Positions 44,026-54,661 of a DNA stretch of 64,000 nt are shown piece after piece; positions within the stretch are counted from its first letter, which is position 1; each line of letters opens with the position of its first letter. The position numbers and the translations under genes are program-made. This stretch comes from Aedes albopictus. Taxonomy: Eukaryota; Arthropoda; Insecta; Diptera; Culicidae. The notes under the pieces were generated by a model, which saw nothing but the letters and a program-made list of their open reading frames with translations, ran no database searches and was not told the DNA's origin. The DNA lies in assembly GCF_035046485.1 (NCBI RefSeq), contig NC_085137.1:344896505-344960504 (forward strand). The letters are read 5' to 3'.

Positions 44026-45531
44026 CAGAGTTTCCCAAACTTTTTGCTATCGCGGCGCCCTTTGAAATTTCCAAAAATGTCGCGTCGTAACAAAGTTTTT
44101 AACGAAGTTTTTTTTTGAATTTTAAACAACTTTCACTTTATGTCAAAGGCAGAATCGTAAAACACTTCTTACATCATTTTTTTTTCTAGAATTTTAGTTT
44201 TAGAATTATGAAAACTAACTATATTGTTTTAAATAAATTTCTCAAAGATAATTTAAATGTTTTTAAGATTTCAAAAATCATGTTGATTTTTTCATATAAG
44301 TTATATAAACAAGAAAAAAACTCAAATGTACAGGTAAAACAACCTGTTGTTAATACAGCCAAAAATTCTAAAGCGTTTGCAATAATTAAAGAATTCTAAT
44401 TGAATTAAAATGACTTCACAGAACTTGACCTGTTTTTTTTTTGCGGAAATTGCAAAGCAACAATTTCAAACACTTTTATTTATTTTGGAAATTGCGGCGA
44501 ACTAAGACACATGAAGAGATTGTAAAGAACCTGCCAGTTGGGCTTCAATTGAACTTTATATTTTTATAAATTTCAACTCACCCTTTGGGGCTGTAGTGGC
44601 CATATATAACCCCGGCAGTGAAGAGAATTGTCAGACAAAAGACGCACAAAACAAGCAACAAAGAAGACGCGACGATTACTCTTTATCCCAACCGGTAACA
44701 GATAATGACATAATCTCAAAAAAAAAAAATGTTGCAGACAAAACGAAAGCTAAACTTGTTGCATACTTCTCAACTCGTGAAAAATCGATTATTACTAATC
44801 CAAAATCGAATCTGTTTGGTGGTAGATCTTCAACAGGGTTGCATTGTTTACCGACTCGAAGTTATCGCTCTAAAATCACAATGCAAGTCTTAAAAATCTC
44901 TAAACTCGTGGTGTGCGATCTTTTTCAAGTTGGGACAAACCTATGTCGCATTGGGTGTATTATCGCAACAAATGCAGGTTGTGACATCATCATTATTGTT
45001 GCGCGATGGTTGAATTTTGATTCACTGAACCCCGGTGATGAAACCGAGCATAACAAACTTGTTCGACTTCAGCGAGGTTGCGACAGTACTGATGAAACAG
45101 TCCGGTTCAAAATGGTTAAAGCTAGCTCTTCACACTGTCAGAAAGGCAAACCTGCATGCCGCTTAGCTGTTCCGAAGACCTTGTAATTATTCTAAAAAGA
45201 ATGTAAATATGGTTCTTAAATTCAAAATTTTGGACAATATAGTAAAATCAAAAGCTAAGCTGAAGCTTGAGAGGTACGAAAACAATTTCAAAAACCTAAA
45301 TTTAAAATTTTCAAATATTGGTTTTAATTGATATGTTTAAAAAGGATACCAGAACAATCGAAGACTCAGGGAAAGATTAAAAAAATGTGAAGCGATACTA
45401 GTTACTAAACAAAAGAAAAATAAAGGTGTTCCGCAATACAAATAAAGAGTTTGTTCTTTTTGTTTCGTCACAACACAAAAGCCTGCGGCGCACCTGGGAA
45501 AGGTTCGCGGCGCACAGTTTGGGAAGCACTG
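44026..45531. mobile_element. hAT-like element with CAG...CTG ends
   Basis: Left CAGAGTTTCCCAAACTTTTT; right, read on the minus strand, CAGTGCTTCCCAAACTGTGC. Both continue into GCGGCGC-type sequence. Related to the left end of the 8.4 kb composite at 26530. No transposase. The small hAT MITE at 44616 is nested in it. An 8 bp TSD was not found. Confidence 0.6.
44616..45027 (+). mobile_element. Small hAT MITE family, copy 2, perfect 8 bp TSD
   Basis: 412 bp, CAGTGAAGAG...TTGATTCACTG, flanked by AACCCCGG at 44608-44615 and 45028-45035. The perfect TSD fixes the family as hAT-type and defines the ends. Confidence 0.85.
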
Positions 45532-45649
45532 GTATACAGGAACAAGAGTTTCTATTTTTTTTTTCATATATGTACCCGTGTCCCAGGCCAATACGATGTA
45601 TCACAAGCTTGGATTTGTTCAATTCTGCTCTTTCTTCTTATTCTTCTTC

Positions 45650-45840
45650 TTCTTGGAGTAACATCCCTACTGGGACATAACCAACATCTCAGCTTCTATG
45701 AGTACCTTCACAGTTATTAACTGAAGGAAGTCAAGGAAATTTTATTTTACGAAAAGTTCCTTGACCGAAAATCGAATCCGCCATACTCAGCATGGTCGTG
45801 ATGAACAACCGCGGTTTTACAGCTATGGCTATTTGGGCTT
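45650..45840 (-). mobile_element. tRNA-related SINE fragment
   Basis: Contains ACATCCCTACTGGGACATAA, TCTCAGCTTCTATGAGTACC, AGTTATTAACTGAAGG and GTTCCTTGACCGAAAATCGA. This is the order I know from a very common Aedes SINE-like repeat with a degenerate tRNA-like end on the minus strand (GATTCGATTTTCGG B-box area). A CTT-rich run (45628-45655) precedes it. Confidence 0.6.
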
Positions 45841-46495
45841 CAACTTTGTTCAGTTCTAGATTTGAATATTGTCTCCGGAGATTTTTAAATCTGTTCTAGA
45901 TCTATCCTGAAAATAAGGTCATTGACATAAAACACGTTAATTAACTTTGTTGAATCATCGCAACATTTGAATGCTTGCCTTTCTAAAATTATCTTACGCA
46001 AAGATGATCCTTGAAAACTGGGAAATCTGTCAAACTACAGACTTCTTAAAACTAGACAAAAACTGGCGGTAACCACTTAAATTGGGTTTTTAAATTAGGA
46101 AAAATGTATCATTTTTTGGTTTTATATAAAAGAGCACCTTTTTCTGAGCCACTATGATTTTTTTCAGATTTTTAGAACTTTATTTTGGTATCCAAAATCA
46201 ATTTCAAAGAGATTTTTTCAAATCACCTTTTGACAGCTGGGTAACTGTTTGACAGCTCCACCCAGTACAAAATGCGACGAGGGGTGATTCGACAAATCGC
46301 TCCCATACAAACTTCAAATTGATTTTTAAATAGGTTCCCGGGCACTAAACTTCATGAAAATTTGGATTTCGGTTCAGTTTTGCATGCCGATTCAGAATAT
46401 GGAATTATCTCAACATCGCTAAAGAAGCCAATTGGTGGGCTCGTTCCATGCTATGCTATGTATTTGATTGTGCTCTCAAATCCAGAGACATTAAT
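45841..46495. other. Non-coding stretch
   Basis: AT-rich. No open frame with recognisable content. Confidence 0.3.
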
Positions 46496-46610
46496 TATTT
46501 GTCGTGTTCATTAATTTTTTGGTAAATCTTGTTAATATAAAACCGTGTCTAGATTACACTGGACGCAGTTTTACACAAGATTTACCAAAAAGTGAATGAA
46601 CACGACAAAT
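46496..46610. mobile_element. Hairpin MITE, about 115 bp
   Basis: ATTTGTCGTGTTCATTAATT...GGTAAATCTT mirrored by AAGATTTACCAAAAAGTGAA...ACACGACAAAT. Confidence 0.65.
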
Positions 46611-47132
46611 TTCGACCTAATAGAACTAATTTGTAAGAACTTTGTAAATATCTTTTGTTCTCATGTATATGGATAGGCTTGCAGTAGGTTTCGTAAGATT
46701 TTTTTGGACAACACAATTCAAATCGAACGCCTACAATAATGAATGGATTAGTTTAGTAGTTAGTAAAAAATAACATATACCGTAGTTATTTGAAGTATCT
46801 ATTGAGACCATAAACTTGATTCAAATGTAAATCTTCAACATCCAGTTACGAACGGGCCAACGTTCATCTTTTCTGATCACTGAACTGAAATTGGACTTCA
46901 ACAGTTTGAATACATGTACGATAGCATGATAGTGGTGGTACTTTGTTTACCTTTGCATCACCATTCGTAGGCAGCACTCTCACCGTCAATCCAATTCGAA
47001 CGCCTTCACTCGGTCTACACAACCGGTGTAGGCACTACATGCAACAAGTGGTTATTCGATTTTTATTTTGATCCGTTGCTTTCCACCTCGTGTGTCCGTT
47101 GTACGCACACTCAAGTTGGCATCGAATTCGAG

Positions 47133-47153
47133 ATGTTCAAACTAGTTTTATTT
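47133..47153 (+). CDS. Candidate first coding exon of a secreted (cuticular-type?) protein
   Basis: ATG at 47133 encodes MFKLVLF and is followed at once by a strong donor gtaagttt (47154). A short first exon interrupting the signal peptide is typical of insect cuticular and other secreted proteins. No downstream exons are seen in the window, since SINE, TIR and LINE insertions follow. The exon is very short, so chance cannot be excluded. Confidence 0.3.
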
Positions 47154-47194
47154 GTAAGTTTTTATTTGAAATTTAAATATAGTGAAATTCTTGT

Positions 47195-47290
47195 TATGGG
47201 CCCAATTTCTCATGCTGAAGTAGACTTCAGTTAATAACTCTGGAAGTGCTCAAAGAATACTAAGCTGAGAAGCGGGCTGTGAAGAAGAGG
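47195..47290 (+). mobile_element. tRNA-related SINE fragment, opposite orientation
   Basis: GACTTCAGTTAATAACTCTG, GTGCTCAAAGAATACTAAGC and TGAGAAGCGGGCTG form the reverse of the repeat at 45650-45840. A GAAGAAGAGG-type microsatellite follows it (47281-47320). Confidence 0.55.
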
Positions 47291-48252
47291 AAGAAGAAGG
47301 GAAAGAAGAAAAAGAGTACTCTAGATAAGCAAACCTCGTATAAGAATGCAAGTAAAAAATCACTGGCCCCGAATGGTATAGTACCCCAAATTCCAATGCC
47401 TAATATTGTCAAGTTCACCGAATGTCAATACATCGACAACATATTTAAAAAAATCATTGTCAATGGAAAATAATGTCTAGGGTAAGTGTGCCGATCGTTG
47501 TGGTAATAAGGTAAATTAATTCAAAAAAAAATACGATCGTATCATCTAATGAAGGTTTTCAAAAAAAAAAACATTCCTTGTTGTGCGCTTCAACGAGTCG
47601 GTCGACAGGTTCCCGATCTCTCCACACGGCACTTGTTGTAATTAAATAAAGATCTTTTTGCCCCACCGCCCGCGTGGGTTTTTGATCGACACAAAAGTTT
47701 TCGCGTGTTTATCTCTTGTGCATCAAAGTGCTTAGGTGGAAAAAGCGCCCTCGAAGGGAGCGAACCGGGTGGACAAGATCCACCAGGTATCGTACCACCA
47801 TCCGAAAAATCGCCACCAACAACGTCATCGGTGATCGATTCGATATCCACGGCCGGCATCAACAAAGCAGCAGACGTGTGCTTGCTACCTACGGCTCAGC
47901 TGCAGCAGTTTACGGCTAAGTAGCAAATTTCTATTATACTCGCATTCAATTGCCTCCGCTTCCCCGATCTGATATTGAAAAGGTTGTTTTTTTTGCTCCG
48001 CTTTTGTCTCTCTCCCGTTGGGGTTCTGACTCAAAGCATTAGGGTAAGATTGGAAATTGCTGTCGGATAAAACTTAAGGTTTTTTTTCCTTGCTTTTTTT
48101 TTCGTTGAATACCCGTGAGAATAAATAAATATAAATAAATATAATTTTTGCTAGTATTTAGGAACCGTACTGAGTGCGGTAGATAATTTTTTTTTCTTCC
48201 CTTTTCTGTTATTTTTTTTCTTGTTTTGATATCGGGGATAAACTCTTCCCAC

Positions 48253-49620
48253 ATGGACGTTTCAAATGGAGGCGAAACGCCTCCCAATGATATCATTGCT
48301 CGTACGCGGTTTTATCAGCCATATTCGCCTGGGCCTTGGGTTGTCTATTTCCGGCGCAAAAACAAACCTTTGAATGTACTCTCAATCTCTCGAGATCTGA
48401 CGCGTAAGTATCCTGGGACTGTTATTCACCAAGTGAAACAGACCAAGCTGCGTGTAACTGCACCTAGTTACAAAGCAGCAAATGAAATTGCTCAGCACGA
48501 AGCGTTTAGCTGTGAATATACGATCTATGTGCCGGCACGAGAAGTAGAGGTGGAGGGGAAGATCCTCGACGAAATGCTGACGTGCGAGGACATCAAGAGC
48601 GGATTCGGACGCTTTAAGAATAGATCTATCCCCGATGTGGCAATCCTAGATTGCAAGCGGCTGTCTAAGGCTTCCATGGAAGGGAGCGAGAAAGTGTACT
48701 CGCCATCAGCGTTTTTTCGAGTGACTTTCCCAGGTTCCGTCCTCCCAGAATTTGTAGTCATTGATGGTGCTTTTTACCCAGTGCGTCTTTTTAGGCCGAA
48801 GGTATTCAATTGTACCAAATGCAAGCAGTTTGGTCACAGTGATAGCTATTGCGACAACAAGCCTCGTTGTGGCAAATGCAACCAGGCTCATTTAGAGGAC
48901 TCTTGCGCACAGGAAGCTGAAAAGTGTAGCTACTGTGGCGGAGATCCACATGACTTGCAAAATTGCCCGGCTTATAAAAGACGCATTCAAAATGAGAGTC
49001 GCTCTATCATAAGGCGCTCCAAACAGACATATGCGGAGATGGTGAAATCTTTTAAAACACCAGTATCCGTGTCTGAATCACCTGTCCCAGTTGAAAATCC
49101 CTTTCACGAGTTGTCTTCTGATGATCAGGACGATGACGAAACTGATGAGGGTGGATCTTCTTCGGAGGTACACGCACCTGGAAAAAGGAAGTCATCATCT
49201 TCCCCAGGATTGCGCCGAAAGGTTTTTTTGAAATCTTCCCTCAAAAGTTTGCCTAATATGAAAGGAGGCGGAGTAAATTTAAAAACTCCGAACAAACAGG
49301 CCCCTGATTACTCAGTTCCATGCTGCAGTAAAGACCTAGTGAATCCGCCTCCAACTGTTAAGTATACTTCAAAAAGAAACATTCGACAAAGTAGCAAAAA
49401 AAAGGCTACAAAAGCTCCTCGAACTTCAACTAAACCCCCCAAGCCCAAACGAGGACTGCTTACTTTCAGGGTTCTTGTGGATCGCTTATATCATGCCCTT
49501 GGCCTTCCGGACACTCTTCGAGGCATTCTAGATATTTTTATCCCAACAGTAGAAGAATATCTTCGGAATTTGACACAATCATGGCCCCTTCTTGCTTCGA
49601 TCATATCATTCGATGGATAA
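48253..49620 (+). CDS. LINE ORF1, gag-like RNA-binding protein (455 aa)
   Basis: Starts at the ATG in MDVSNGGETPP; the open frame extends upstream, but without an ATG. Three zinc knuckles lie mid-protein: CTKCKQFGHSDSYC (CX2CX4HX4C), CGKCNQAHLEDSC (CX2CX3HX4C) and CSYCGGDPHDLQNC (CX2CX4HX4C). An N-terminal RNA-binding-type domain precedes them (YSPGPWVVYFRRK, GTVIHQVKQTKLRVTAPSYK). A Ser/Lys-rich basic C-terminal part follows (RKSSSSPGLRRK). It binds the element RNA and chaperones nucleic acids during retrotransposition. Its stop TAA (49618-49620) overlaps the ORF2 start. Confidence 0.9.
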   Translation: MDVSNGGETPPNDIIARTRFYQPYSPGPWVVYFRRKNKPLNVLSISRDLTRKYPGTVIHQVKQTKLRVTAPSYKAANEIAQHEAFSCEYTIYVPAREVEVEGKILDEMLTCEDIKSGFGRFKNRSIPDVAILDCKRLSKASMEGSEKVYSPSAFFRVTFPGSVLPEFVVIDGAFYPVRLFRPKVFNCTKCKQFGHSDSYCDNKPRCGKCNQAHLEDSCAQEAEKCSYCGGDPHDLQNCPAYKRRIQNESRSIIRRSKQTYAEMVKSFKTPVSVSESPVPVENPFHELSSDDQDDDETDEGGSSSEVHAPGKRKSSSSPGLRRKVFLKSSLKSLPNMKGGGVNLKTPNKQAPDYSVPCCSKDLVNPPPTVKYTSKRNIRQSSKKKATKAPRTSTKPPKPKRGLLTFRVLVDRLYHALGLPDTLRGILDIFIPTVEEYLRNLTQSWPLLASIISFDG

Positions 49621-52600
49621 TTCATCAAAAGAGGTGCAAGATATGATCACTGTGCTACAGTGGAACTGTCATAGTTTAAAACCTAAATTAGACCTGTTTA
49701 AATTTTTAATTCACGACTCAAATTGTGATATATTTGCCCTTTGTGAAACATGGCTTTCTTCTGAAGATGAACTCAACTTCCACGATTTTAATATTATACG
49801 CCAGGATCGAGATGACCATTATGGGGGAGTTCTTTTGGGGATCAAAAAGACTTACTCCTTTTACAGAATACCAATTCCGACTCATCCTGGAGTAGAAATT
49901 GTCGCTTGCCAAATAAACGCAAAGGGTAAAGATCTTTGCGTAGCTTCCGTTTACATTCCTCCAGGTATTTCAATTAACCGCCGTCATCTTTGGAATGCAG
50001 TTTCTGCACTATCACATCCAGTTTTAATTCTGGGTGATATGAACTCACATGGTACTGGGTGGGGCGAACCATATGACGATCGTAGAGCGGCTATTTTTTA
50101 TGATTTGTGCGACGATTTCACTTTGAACGTTTTGAATACAGGTGAAGTGACACGCATTGCATCCGACGGTAAAGAAAGTCGGCTTGACCTTTCTCTGGGA
50201 TCAAGTTCACTATCATTCGATTGCTCGTGGAAGGTGATCGAAGATCCTCATGGTAGTGATCACTTGCCCATAATAACCACCATTAAACATAATTGCGAAA
50301 GGTCAGACGAGCCAACTCAGGTTCCTTTTGACCTCACCAGGAATATCGATTGGCAAAAGTATGCAGAAGCGGTATCTTTTGGAGTTGAATCATCCAATCC
50401 TCTCCCACCTTTGGATGAGTATCGATTCCTGTCTGAACTGATTTACAGGAGTGCATTAGAATCACAAAAACGACGTGTTCCAAGTGCAACCTTCAGAAGA
50501 AGACCAGCCACACTAGGCTGGGATGATGATTGCACCCAGTTGTATCTTAAAAAATCTGATGCTTTCAAAGCTTTTCGTAGGCATGGTACTTCAGATCTTT
50601 TTCAAGAGTATGCTAAGCTCGAAAGACAGCTGAAGAACCTGCTGAAAGCGAAAAAGCGTAGTTATTGGCGACACTTCATTGAGGGTCTCTCAAGAGAAAC
50701 TTCGATGACAACGCTTTGGAGAGTGGCTCGCAACATGCGAAACCGCTCATCCTCTAATGAGAGTGATGAATACTCCAATCGCTGGATATTCAACTTCGCG
50801 AAAAAAGTCTGCCCAGACTCGGTCCCAGCTGAACCGCTCTCTTGGGAAACTTCCTCAGGAGACGGCTCTCTGGACAGACCATTCTCCATGCTGGAGTTCT
50901 CTATAGCTCTTCTTTCTTCAAACAATTCTGCTCCGGGACGCGATATGATAAAGTTCAATCTTCTAAAGAATCTCCCAGATGTCGCGAAAAGACGATTACT
51001 GGACCTGTTCAACTCGTTCATGGAGGATAACATCGTTCCGCATGAATGGAGACAGGTCAAAGTAATAGCTATTCAAAAGCCTGGTAAACCAGCGTCTGAT
51101 CATAATTCATACCGCCCAATTGCTATGTTATCATGTTTAAGGAAATTGTTGGAAAAAATGATCCTATCGCGACTCGACCATTGGGTTGAATCGAATAACT
51201 TGCTTTCAAATACACAATTCGGGTTCCGCAAGGGCAAAGGAACAAACGACTGTTTGGCGTTGCTTTCAACAGATATTCAACTGGCCTTTGCTGAAAAGGA
51301 GCAATTGGCTTCAGTTTTCTTGGATATTAAGGGCGCTTTTGATTCAGTTTCCATAGAAATATTGTCAGAAAAACTGCACAATAGTGGACTACCCGGACTT
51401 TTAAACAATTTCTTGTATAATTTGTTGTCAGAAAAACATATGAGCTTCAATCTCGGACAACTGACAACTTCCAGAATTAGCTACATGGGCCTACCCCAAG
51501 GCTCATGTTTAAGTCCCTTGCTTTATAATTTCTACGTGAAAGACATTGATAGCTGTCTGGAAGGACAATGCACGCTAAGACAACTTGCAGATGATGCTGT
51601 GGTTTCTCTAAAAGGCCCACATGCAGAAATATTGCAAAGACCATTGCAAAGTTCCTTAAACAATCTGTCTATTTGGGCAAGAGATTTGGGGATCGAGTTT
51701 GCTCCGCAAAAAACTCAACTGGTTGTGTTTTCCAGAAAGCGGAACCCAGCCCAACTGAAACTCAATCTTTTGGGAATAGAAATCAATCAATCTTTGACTT
51801 CGAAATACCTTGGGGTCTGGTTTGATTCAAAAGGCACTTGGGGTACCCAAACTAAGTATTTGGTGCAAAAATGTCAGCAAAGGATCAATTTTCTACGCAC
51901 AATTACCGGAACATGGTGGGGTGCTCACCCGGAAGACCTCATAAAACTTTACAAAACGACTATTCTCTCGGTTCTCGAGTATGGCTCTTTCTGTTTCCAC
52001 TCAGCAGCAAACTGCCACCTAATAAAATTGGAACGAATTCAATATCGTTGTCTGCGCATTGCCCTTGGCTGCATGCACTCAACGCATAATGCGAGCCTAG
52101 AGGTCCTGGCAGGGGTGAAACCTCTCCAGAACCGCTTCTGGGAGCTCTCGCTAAGGTTACTTATCAAGTGTGGAGTGAGCAACACACTTGTAATTGAAAA
52201 TTTCGAAGAAATGCTCAGTCTGAACACTCAGTCAAAATTCATGAGAATCTATCTTTTCTACATGTCATCTGATATAAGCCTCCCAGGTTATAATCCTCCT
52301 CGTGTACACTTCACCAATGACAGTTCCTCTGTTAAATACGATCTGTCCATGAAACAAGCTGTTCAGGGAATACCAGATCAACTTCGATGTATATCTATTC
52401 CTCGCATTTTTAACGAAAAGTACCAAAATGTCAATTCCTGTAAGAGATTCTTCACTGATGGGTCTCGCATAAATGGATCCACTGGTTTCGGTGTCTTCAA
52501 TGAAAATTTCGCCGCCTTCCGCAAACTTCAGGAACCTTGTTCGGTTTATGTTGCTGAGCTGGCAGCAATCAACTTCGCTTTGGGGATGATTTCCAACATG

Positions 52601-53299
52601 CCCGTAGACCATTTCTTCATCTTCTCGGATAGCCTTAGTTCGATTGAGGCACTCCGGTCGATGAAACCTGTTAAACATCCATCTTACTTTCTTACAAAAA
52701 TAAGGGAGCAGATGGGTGCACTGGTCGAAAGATCCTACAAGATTACCTTTGTATGGGTCTCCTCACATTGCTCAATTTATGGCAATGAGAAGGCGGACTC
52801 TCTCGCAAAGGTGGGCGCACAGGAAGGTGAGATCTATGATAGAAGAATTTCACATGATGAATTTTTCCATTTTGTTCGCCAGAGTTCTCTTCAAAGTTGG
52901 CAAAATGATTGGCGAGATGGCCAGCTGGGACGGTGGTTACATTCTATTATTCCTAATGTTTCCTTGCGAGCGTGGTGGCATGGTTTGGATGTAAGTCGAA
53001 ATTTCATTCGCGTAATGTCAAGGCTTATGTCCAACCATTACTCGCTAGATGCGCATTTACACAGGATTAACCTCGCGTTGAGCAATGTTTGTACTAAGTG
53101 CGGTTCCGGTTATGATGACATCGACCACGTAGTTTGGCAATGCCCGGATAATGACGCCTCCAGAGCACTACTTTTGGATACCCTTGAGGCCCGAGGTAGA
53201 CAACCCTTTGTTCTTGTGAGAGATGTGTTGGGCACTCGCGATGTCACTTATATGCTATGCATTTACGACTTTCTTCGTTTGTCTTGTATAAAGGTTTAA
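49613..53299 (+). CDS. LINE ORF2: endonuclease, reverse transcriptase, RNase H (1228 aa)
   Basis: Start ATG at 49613, in the overlap ATGGATAA. Endonuclease (about residues 10-230): VLQWNCHSLKPK, CETWLSS, ILGDMNSHGTGWG, and the GSDHLPI motif. RT: FGFRKGKGTNDCLALLSTD, motif A SVFLDIKGAFDSV, motif B GLPQGSCLSPLL, motif C LRQLADDAVV, which is the active-site Asp pair. RNase H near residues 945-1080: FFTDGSRINGSTGFGVF (first Asp), YVAELAAINFAL (Glu), FFIFSDSLSSIEAL (Asp), FVWVSSHCSIYGNEKADSLA (His and last Asp). A C-terminal zinc-like motif CTKCGSGYDDIDHVVWQC closes the protein. All catalytic residues are present. It performs target-primed reverse transcription. RNase H supports the I clade rather than Jockey. 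Confidence 0.92.
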   Translation: MDNSSKEVQDMITVLQWNCHSLKPKLDLFKFLIHDSNCDIFALCETWLSSEDELNFHDFNIIRQDRDDHYGGVLLGIKKTYSFYRIPIPTHPGVEIVACQINAKGKDLCVASVYIPPGISINRRHLWNAVSALSHPVLILGDMNSHGTGWGEPYDDRRAAIFYDLCDDFTLNVLNTGEVTRIASDGKESRLDLSLGSSSLSFDCSWKVIEDPHGSDHLPIITTIKHNCERSDEPTQVPFDLTRNIDWQKYAEAVSFGVESSNPLPPLDEYRFLSELIYRSALESQKRRVPSATFRRRPATLGWDDDCTQLYLKKSDAFKAFRRHGTSDLFQEYAKLERQLKNLLKAKKRSYWRHFIEGLSRETSMTTLWRVARNMRNRSSSNESDEYSNRWIFNFAKKVCPDSVPAEPLSWETSSGDGSLDRPFSMLEFSIALLSSNNSAPGRDMIKFNLLKNLPDVAKRRLLDLFNSFMEDNIVPHEWRQVKVIAIQKPGKPASDHNSYRPIAMLSCLRKLLEKMILSRLDHWVESNNLLSNTQFGFRKGKGTNDCLALLSTDIQLAFAEKEQLASVFLDIKGAFDSVSIEILSEKLHNSGLPGLLNNFLYNLLSEKHMSFNLGQLTTSRISYMGLPQGSCLSPLLYNFYVKDIDSCLEGQCTLRQLADDAVVSLKGPHAEILQRPLQSSLNNLSIWARDLGIEFAPQKTQLVVFSRKRNPAQLKLNLLGIEINQSLTSKYLGVWFDSKGTWGTQTKYLVQKCQQRINFLRTITGTWWGAHPEDLIKLYKTTILSVLEYGSFCFHSAANCHLIKLERIQYRCLRIALGCMHSTHNASLEVLAGVKPLQNRFWELSLRLLIKCGVSNTLVIENFEEMLSLNTQSKFMRIYLFYMSSDISLPGYNPPRVHFTNDSSSVKYDLSMKQAVQGIPDQLRCISIPRIFNEKYQNVNSCKRFFTDGSRINGSTGFGVFNENFAAFRKLQEPCSVYVAELAAINFALGMISNMPVDHFFIFSDSLSSIEALRSMKPVKHPSYFLTKIREQMGALVERSYKITFVWVSSHCSIYGNEKADSLAKVGAQEGEIYDRRISHDEFFHFVRQSSLQSWQNDWRDGQLGRWLHSIIPNVSLRAWWHGLDVSRNFIRVMSRLMSNHYSLDAHLHRINLALSNVCTKCGSGYDDIDHVVWQCPDNDASRALLLDTLEARGRQPFVLVRDVLGTRDVTYMLCIYDFLRLSCIKV

Positions 53300-54387
53300 T
53301 TCTCTTGTGTTTTCTCCCCCAGTTTTTTTTTTTCTCTGTTTTCGTCTTTGTGTTGTTCCTGGTCATCCGGCAGATGAAAAGCCCGCTACAATCTGGTGCT
53401 GAATCACTATGAAAACAACGAACACGCCATTACGTTATACCTTCCGGATGAGCTTCAGCGAACCCTTACCCCCAGTCCTTACCACGCCCATCCTAAAAGC
53501 ATATGTGACCCACTAATCTCGAGCTGCCACGAGTATCCTGGCTCCGTCCCGTACTAACTATGTTGTATAAGAATTATGTTTGTACATAAAATACAAAAAA
53601 TGAGTTTTGGCTCCGTAAAGCGTTAAACGCAATTGAGCCCCAAATAAATGAACTGGTTAAAAAAAAAGGTTTTCAAAACGTTAGTCGGTAGTTTTTTATC
53701 CTAATTTGCTGGGAAAAATATGAAAACTATCGTTTCTCTCTGTTTTTGATCAATAATCGCTTGCCACAACAATAGGCACACTGTTCCTATTATGGAGGTA
53801 AAATTTAATTTCGGTTCCTATTGTTGTGGTATCCCATTGAAATCATATGGGATACCGCAACAATAGGAACACTACCGCAACAATAGGAACACAGCAGCAG
53901 AAATATTAAGGAAACTATTTTTTAAAAATAGGTTTTTGGGCAAATCTTAAGCACACAAAAAGTGCAATCTTATAATTTAAGCATACTACATCTATTAAAA
54001 ATGTCTTTTGGTAACATTTCAGTCGAAAAAGTGCTCAATTGCCATTACCGCAACAATAGGTACTACCACAACGAAAGGAACAATTACCCTACCGATATTG
54101 TTATCAGAAATTTTGCCACTTTCGCTCGTCATATTTAGGCTAGTTGTTGCTTTATGCTTTCAGTAGCAGGTTCGAAAGAATAACAAATTGATAAAAGAAG
54201 GATAAATATGTTGAGTTCAATGTTTTCCATGCATTACAGCGTTAATGAATCTCTGACTATTGATTTTCGGAGTAATGTTCAAATTACGATACTCAATCAT
54301 ATGGAACTACTTACGTTGCAGCTCAACACACTTCTTTGTTATTTTCTGTCATAAAACAAACCTTTTCTCGATATCAAATGCTGAAGC

Positions 54388-54600
54388 TAGGGTCTGGGAC
54401 CATTTGGGCAGGAGCACCTATTTTGGGCACTTGCTGCTATAACTCAGTTTTGAACCGATTGACTTGATTTTTGATACACGATCAGATACGCACAGTATCT
54501 AGCCATGTTCAAAAACTCAAGTCAACCGGTTTGAAATTGACTGAGTTATAGCAGCAAGTGCCCAAAATAGGTGCTCCTGCCCAAGTGGTCCCAGACCCTA
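54388..54600. mobile_element. MITE with about 64 bp inverted arms
   Basis: 213 bp, TAGGGTCTGGGACCA...TGGTCCCAGACCCTA. The arms match with one mismatch over about 64 bp and enclose about 85 bp. A TA TSD is likely. Confidence 0.8.
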
Positions 54601-54661
54601 TATACTTTCGTAGTCGCACCAGCTTCTTCTATGGAATTTGTTTCAATTGATTTCGTGTGCA

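Larger units (their letters stand above)
47565..53665 (+). mobile_element. Apparently intact I-clade LINE, 6.1 kb, 13 bp TSD
   Basis: Flanked by AAGGTTTTCAAAA at 47552-47564 and 53666-53678. It holds a 5'UTR of about 690 bp, two open frames (48253-49620 and 49613-53299), a 3'UTR of about 360 bp and a short A tail. The 3'UTR tail has GGCTCCGTAAAG, CAATTGAGCCC and CAAATAAA. The gene order gag, then endonuclease-RT-RNase H, is that of I-clade elements; MosquI is the mosquito example I know. No frameshift or stop was seen in either ORF. Confidence 0.9.
47478..54091 (-). mobile_element. TIR element 'T', copy 2, split by a LINE
   Basis: The left end TAGGGTAAGTGTGCC at 47478 and right end CAATTACCCTA at 54091 belong to the same family as 43437-43942, with GTTGTGG in place of the AGTGGTGG motif. 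The CCGCAACAATAGGAACA motif is repeated near 53870-53895 and 54045. The intact LINE 47565-53665 lies between. Without it the element is about 500 bp. Confidence 0.7.

Noticed and set aside
48226..48252. Nine extra N-terminal residues for LINE ORF1, and seven for ORF2 (49592-49612)
   Set aside because: Both extensions start at TTG. The first ATGs (48253 and 49613) fit the family and the ORF overlap.
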